This document shows, piece by piece, positions 6,548-9,146 of a stretch of DNA of 9,146 nucleotides. The first letter of the stretch is position 1, and every line of letters starts with the position of its first letter. The position numbers and the translations under genes are program-made. The DNA lies in contig CAMJGU010000024.1 in assembly GCA_946405325.1 (NCBI GenBank), positions 1 to 9,146 on the forward strand. The letters are read 5' to 3'. Under the pieces are notes generated by a model. The model was given only the letters and a program-made list of their open reading frames with translations, was not told where the DNA came from and made no database searches. Origin of the DNA: an uncultured Clostridia bacterium. GTDB lineage: Bacteria > Bacillota_A > Clostridia > Oscillospirales > Oscillospiraceae.

Positions 6548-8243
6548 ATCCATCGTTGTTCGGAACAAGGATCGTAACGCTCGTTCCGCCGCCGACGCGC
6601 GGCGCAATGTGCAGCGTGCCGCAGCCGAGCATCTTCAGCCGGGCGTCGATGCCGCGAAGGCCTGCGGCACTTTCTTCCTCCGGTGGCGCGTCGTCCTCCA
6701 CCGTCAGCTCAACGCCCTCCGGCCGCTTTTGCGTGCGGATGGAGATGTGCTCCGGCGCGGCGCCCGTCCCAAGTCCGCGCTTCACCGCGCTCTCCACAAT
6801 GGGCTGGAGGGTCAGCGGCGGCAGGCGGAACACGGTGTCGGGCGTGTCAACCTCCACAAACAGTTCGTCCTCAAAGCGGAGCTGCTCCACGGCGAGATAC
6901 GCCTTCGTGTGCGCCAGCTCCCGCTCAAAGGGAACCGGCGCGTCGTTGGTCGCGGCCTGAAAGCCGCTCTCCAGATAATTGGAGAAGTCCCGGATCACCT
7001 GCTTCGCCTTGCGCGGATCGCTGTCGCACAGATAATACGCGGTGGTCAGCGTGTTCTGGATGAAGTGCGGCTGGATCTGACCCGCCAGCGTGGTCAGGCG
7101 CATCTTCTGCATCTCCGCATCCCTGCGGATCGCCCCACGGACGAACAGCACGCCGTGCACCAGCGCGTTGACAAGGATGCAGAGCAGCAAGGCGACCGCA
7201 TAGCGCGAGGAGTCGGTCACCGCGGCGACCAATAGATCAAACGCGGCGCAAAGCGGAAACGAAACCAGCCAGCGGTGACGCCGGTTGTCTTGACTTCGCA
7301 GCATATCCGCAAGCACAAGCACCATCAGCACTGAATTCATCACGGTAACGGCGGAGAGGAAGTCGTGCAGCTCCAGAACGCCGCACGCTTGCAGCGCAAA
7401 GAGCGCCGCGGCAGCCAACGCCGCGATCAGCGCGCCGACCTGCCCCGCAGGCGCGGGGCCGCCCTCGCGCAGATGGTTCAGAAACTGCACCGCTAAAACC
7501 GGCATGATCAGATACGCGACCATGCCCATCAGATACGGCATCGTCGCATAGTGGAAAAAGCTGTCGCCCCACCAGTCCAGCACAAGATAGGTCGTGGGCA
7601 GTCCCAGCAGCTTCCAGACGCCCGCCGCCATCGCCAGAAACGCAAGATAAGTCATCGCCTTTCTGCGGCGGTGCTCAAAGGGCACGCACAGCACCAGCAG
7701 CATGAGCAGCAGTCCGGTCACGATCGTCATCAAGCCGAGCGCGAGCAATCCAAAATCGCTGCGCAGCTGCTCCTTGAACGCGTGCTCCTTCGGGGTCAGC
7801 AGAAACTCCGGCTCGGCGCTGTTTCGGTAGACCGGCGTCAGAATAACCTGTGCGTTTTTGCCCGCGTCCCCGCTCTCCAGCCCGATCAACGCCCAATAGT
7901 TGCCCGGGGTCTTCAAACTCCCGGAGCGCGAGTCCGGCTGCACGGCGAAGCGCCGCTCTCCGTCGATCAGCACCTCCGTGTACTGATGCCGCGCAAAAAA
8001 GGCCAGCTGCAATCCGGCGTCCACGCGCTTTGGCAGCTTGAGCGTATAACGGCGCTGCACCTTCGCAAGCGCGTCGATCGGCTCCTCCTCACGCAAGGCG
8101 CTCAGCGCGGCGCGGGGCAGGGGCGGCTTTTCGGTCAGCTTCGCCTCTCCGCGGTGCGTCGTCATCAGCAGCGCGGCGCCCGAGAGGATCATCAGCGCCA
8201 GCGCCGCGAGCATGCAGCGCTCCCAAAGGAGGCGTCGTTTCAA
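6546..8243 (-). CDS. LytS/YesM-class sensor histidine kinase, 7TM, with eroded ATP-binding boxes
   Basis: Membrane sensor kinase of 565 residues. Layout: signal anchor (about 8-28), extracytoplasmic domain (about 30-162), seven hydrophobic segments (about 165-188, 196-214, 232-255, 268-290, 295-314, 325-343, 347-370), then a PF06580-type kinase core. This layout matches 7TMR-DISM receptors. The phospho-acceptor region is intact (Q-I-Q-P-H393-F-I-Q-N-T-L), as is E-Q-L-R-F-E-D-E-L. The N-box reads L-Q-P-I-V-E-S485-A-V-K-R-G, where Asn and His are expected at 485 and 489. The G1 position has V-E-D-D-A-P-P-E instead of D-N-G-x-G, and the G2 region reads A-G-L-R-G-I. Catalytic ability is therefore doubtful. 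The start is TTG at 8243, overlapping the regulator's TGA by four bases, with GAGGGGG 8 bases upstream. The next in-frame ATG (8213) would remove the basic K-R-R N-terminus. It is convergent to the sugar operon. Confidence 0.88.
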   Translation of the reverse strand: MKRRLLWERCMLAALALMILSGAALLMTTHRGEAKLTEKPPLPRAALSALREEEPIDALAKVQRRYTLKLPKRVDAGLQLAFFARHQYTEVLIDGERRFAVQPDSRSGSLKTPGNYWALIGLESGDAGKNAQVILTPVYRNSAEPEFLLTPKEHAFKEQLRSDFGLLALGLMTIVTGLLLMLLVLCVPFEHRRRKAMTYLAFLAMAAGVWKLLGLPTTYLVLDWWGDSFFHYATMPYLMGMVAYLIMPVLAVQFLNHLREGGPAPAGQVGALIAALAAAALFALQACGVLELHDFLSAVTVMNSVLMVLVLADMLRSQDNRRHRWLVSFPLCAAFDLLVAAVTDSSRYAVALLLCILVNALVHGVLFVRGAIRRDAEMQKMRLTTLAGQIQPHFIQNTLTTAYYLCDSDPRKAKQVIRDFSNYLESGFQAATNDAPVPFERELAHTKAYLAVEQLRFEDELFVEVDTPDTVFRLPPLTLQPIVESAVKRGLGTGAAPEHISIRTQKRPEGVELTVEDDAPPEEESAAGLRGIDARLKMLGCGTLHIAPRVGGGTSVTILVPNNDG

Positions 8244-8839
8244 GTCCTCATCCCCCTCACCGGAAAACGCAGCACGCTCATCTCATGCAGCACGCGCTCC
8301 ACCGTCAGCGGCTTGAGCAGATAGCCGCTGCTGTCCAGCTCCCAGGCGTCCATCGCGTATTCCCGATACGACGTGAGGAAAATGATATTGACCTTCGGAT
8401 TGATCTCCCGCAGCTTCTTCGCCAGCGTAAGGCCGCTCCCGCTGCGCAGCTCAATGTCCAGAAACGCCACGTCCACCTGATTCTCGCGGGCAAAGCGCAG
8501 CGTCTCCGCCGCCGTCAAAAAGCCCGCGATCTGCGCGTCCGGCAGCGCCTCATGCAGCGTGGCAAGTCCGCCGTTGAGGATGATCTTCTCATCGTCCACC
8601 AAAATCACAGTGGGCGGCGCGTCATTTTCCTGCATTGCTGCCAGAAGCTCCGCGTCCGGCACCTCCAGACAGGCGGCAAGACGGCTGAGCATAGCGACGT
8701 CGGGCGTACGGTGGCCGTTCTCCCAATACGACACCAGCGCAATGGACACGAACATCTTGCCGGCCAGCTGCTGCTGCGTCATACCGAGCTCCGTACGCCG
8801 CTCCCTGAGCCATTTTCCAAACGAATCTGAGACCACCAT
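8240..8839 (-). CDS. XRE-type HTH - receiver domain fusion (atypical response regulator)
   Basis: Cytoplasmic regulator, 199 residues. Residues 7-66 are an XRE/Cro-CI helix-turn-helix (L-R-E-R-R-T-E-L-G-M-T-Q-Q-Q-L-A-G, then V-S-Y-W-E-N-G-H-R-T-P). Residues 76-192 are a CheY-like receiver with every key residue: D82-D83 acidic pair, D128 phosphosite (F-L-D-I-E-L), T156 (F-L-T-S) and K176 (L-L-K-P). The receiver resembles those of LytTR-type regulators (Y-R-E-Y-A-M-D-A-W-E-L), but no LytTR domain follows; the protein ends right after it, so DNA binding must come from the N-terminal XRE domain. I chose the ATG at 8839 because AAGGGGG lies 7 bases upstream and the promoter covers earlier in-frame ATGs (8878 is inside the -10). 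Its TGA overlaps the kinase TTG start, forming a coupled pair. Target genes are unknown; autoregulation is plausible. Confidence 0.92.
   Translation of the reverse strand: MVVSDSFGKWLRERRTELGMTQQQLAGKMFVSIALVSYWENGHRTPDVAMLSRLAACLEVPDAELLAAMQENDAPPTVILVDDEKIILNGGLATLHEALPDAQIAGFLTAAETLRFARENQVDVAFLDIELRSGSGLTLAKKLREINPKVNIIFLTSYREYAMDAWELDSSGYLLKPLTVERVLHEMSVLRFPVRGMRT
8252..8258 (-). promoter_or_regulatory. Ribosome binding site deciding the TTG start of the kinase
   Basis: GAGGGGG lies 8 bases upstream of TTG 8243-8241, inside the end of the regulator gene. With the TTGA stop/start overlap it supports TTG as the true start and suggests that kinase translation depends on ribosomes finishing the regulator. 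Confidence 0.65.
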
Positions 8840-8873
8840 AGCGGTACCCCCTTTTCCGGAATACTCCTTTTGT

Positions 8874-8902
8874 ATCATAGCGAATTCGTCGGTCAATCGC
8901 AA
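8874..8902 (-). promoter_or_regulatory. Promoter of the regulator-kinase operon
   Basis: Read leftward, TTGCGA (8902-8897), an exact 17-base spacer, and TATGAT (8879-8874) form a good sigma-A-type promoter. The start would be near 8867, giving a leader of about 28 bases before the ATG at 8839. This rules out the in-frame ATGs at 8902 and 8878 as starts. Confidence 0.75.
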
Positions 8903-8910
8903 TAAGGCGC

Positions 8911-8929
8911 AGTTTAACGTTTTTTAACT
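8911..8929. promoter_or_regulatory. AT-rich imperfect inverted repeat upstream of the regulator promoter
   Basis: AGTTTAACGTTTTTTAACT has imperfectly matched ends (AGTTTAA / TTAACT) and lies 9-27 bases upstream of the -35 element. It could act as an UP-element or as a binding site for the XRE-receiver protein itself. Its symmetry is modest, so it may be no more than an A/T tract. Confidence 0.35.
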
Positions 8930-8951
8930 AAATGGATCGCATTTGACAGCA

Positions 8952-8978
8952 ACAGCCCGAAGAAGACCTTCGGGCTGT
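8952..8978 (-). terminator. Hairpin downstream of the right-edge gene, probable terminator
   Basis: ACAGCCCGAAG (8952-8962) pairs perfectly with CTTCGGGCTGT (8968-8978) over 11 bp, starting 9 bases after the stop at 8988. In the leftward direction the hairpin is followed by TGCTGTCAAAT, a poor U-tract, so termination may be partial. Readthrough would then feed the regulator-kinase operon. Confidence 0.7.
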
Positions 8979-8987
8979 GCGTTGAAT

Positions 8988-9146
8988 TCAGTTTTCCCGC
9001 AGCAGCTCCAGCGCCTCCGGAAACAGCTCCAGACTGCGCGCCAGAATGCCGTTCATCTGCGCGATGGCGACGCCGTAGTTGACCGTCGGCACGCCGTCGA
9101 GCGCCGCGCGGGCAAGGCGGTTCTGCATCTCCCGCTCCCCCAGCAT
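8988..9146 (-). CDS. C-terminal part of an unrecognised protein (cut by the window edge)
   Basis: An open frame of 52 codons ending in TGA at 8990-8988. The residues end in R-S-L-E-L-F-P-E-A-L-E-L-L-R-E-N and look helical and amphipathic. An ATG happens to occupy the last three bases (9146-9144), but whether it is the start cannot be judged without upstream sequence. Codon use with G/C at third positions and the hairpin just after the stop support a real gene. I recognise no family. Confidence 0.6.
   Translation of the reverse strand: MLGEREMQNRLARAALDGVPTVNYGVAIAQMNGILARSLELFPEALELLREN

Noticed and set aside
6063..7235. A 390-codon plus-strand frame running from the esterase into the kinase region
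   Set aside because: It crosses the perfect bidirectional terminator and overlaps two confident genes; the translation is Arg/Ser/Pro-rich without any domain.
8840..8902. A 21-residue N-terminal extension of the XRE-receiver protein starting at 8902
   Set aside because: The well-spaced promoter (TTGCGA, 17 bases, TATGAT) lies inside this stretch, and the AAGGGGG site fits the ATG at 8839.
1..9146. CRISPR array, insertion sequence, tRNA/rRNA or phage genes
   Set aside because: I saw no regularly spaced repeats, transposase motifs, terminal inverted repeats or structural RNA signatures. All gene order is consistent with ordinary chromosomal metabolism and signalling.

Overview
The window looks like chromosome from a GC-rich, Gram-positive Clostridia-type bacterium; a relative of Oscillibacter/Flavonifractor (Oscillospiraceae) is the best guess. 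The evidence is strong GGAGG-type ribosome sites, a lipoprotein-type sugar-binding protein with the K-K-A-L-A start and L-V-A-C lipobox common in that group, sigma-A-like promoters, a multi-component sugar ABC importer and a LytS/YesM-class sensor kinase. Taxonomy is inferred from style only.

Left half (1-2841, minus strand): a carbohydrate ABC importer operon, transcribed right to left as lipoprotein solute-binding protein, MalF-type permease, MalG-type permease (cut by the window edge). A strong stem-loop without a U-tract lies between the binding-protein gene and the first permease gene. No ATPase gene is visible.

Centre (2842-3140): a 299-bp divergent control region. It holds a TTGACA promoter for the importer, an extended -10 promoter for the LacI-type regulator gene, two near-identical TGAAACGTTTWA operator-like sites with centres 147 bp apart, and two further palindromes.

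Plus strand 3141-6508: a compact operon of a LacI-family regulator, a cytoplasmic GH13 alpha-glucosidase-type enzyme and a cytoplasmic CE1/EstA-type esterase. The likely logic is that an alpha-linked oligosaccharide, perhaps acylated, is bound and imported by the leftward operon and cut (and deacylated) by the rightward one, with the LacI protein controlling both from the shared region. The operon ends in a perfect 14-bp stem terminator that also serves the convergent operon.

Right part (6546-8902, minus strand): an unusual two-component system. The response regulator has an N-terminal XRE helix-turn-helix and a C-terminal receiver domain, instead of the usual receiver-LytTR order. It is translationally coupled (TTGA overlap, TTG start) to a 565-residue sensor kinase with an extracytoplasmic domain, seven further membrane segments and a LytS-type kinase core. 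The kinase keeps its phospho-acceptor His, but its N-box and G-boxes are badly eroded. This pair is the most unusual thing in the window. Its signal and targets cannot be read from the sequence.

Right edge (8988-9146, minus strand): the last 52 codons of a gene I do not recognise, followed by a strong hairpin.
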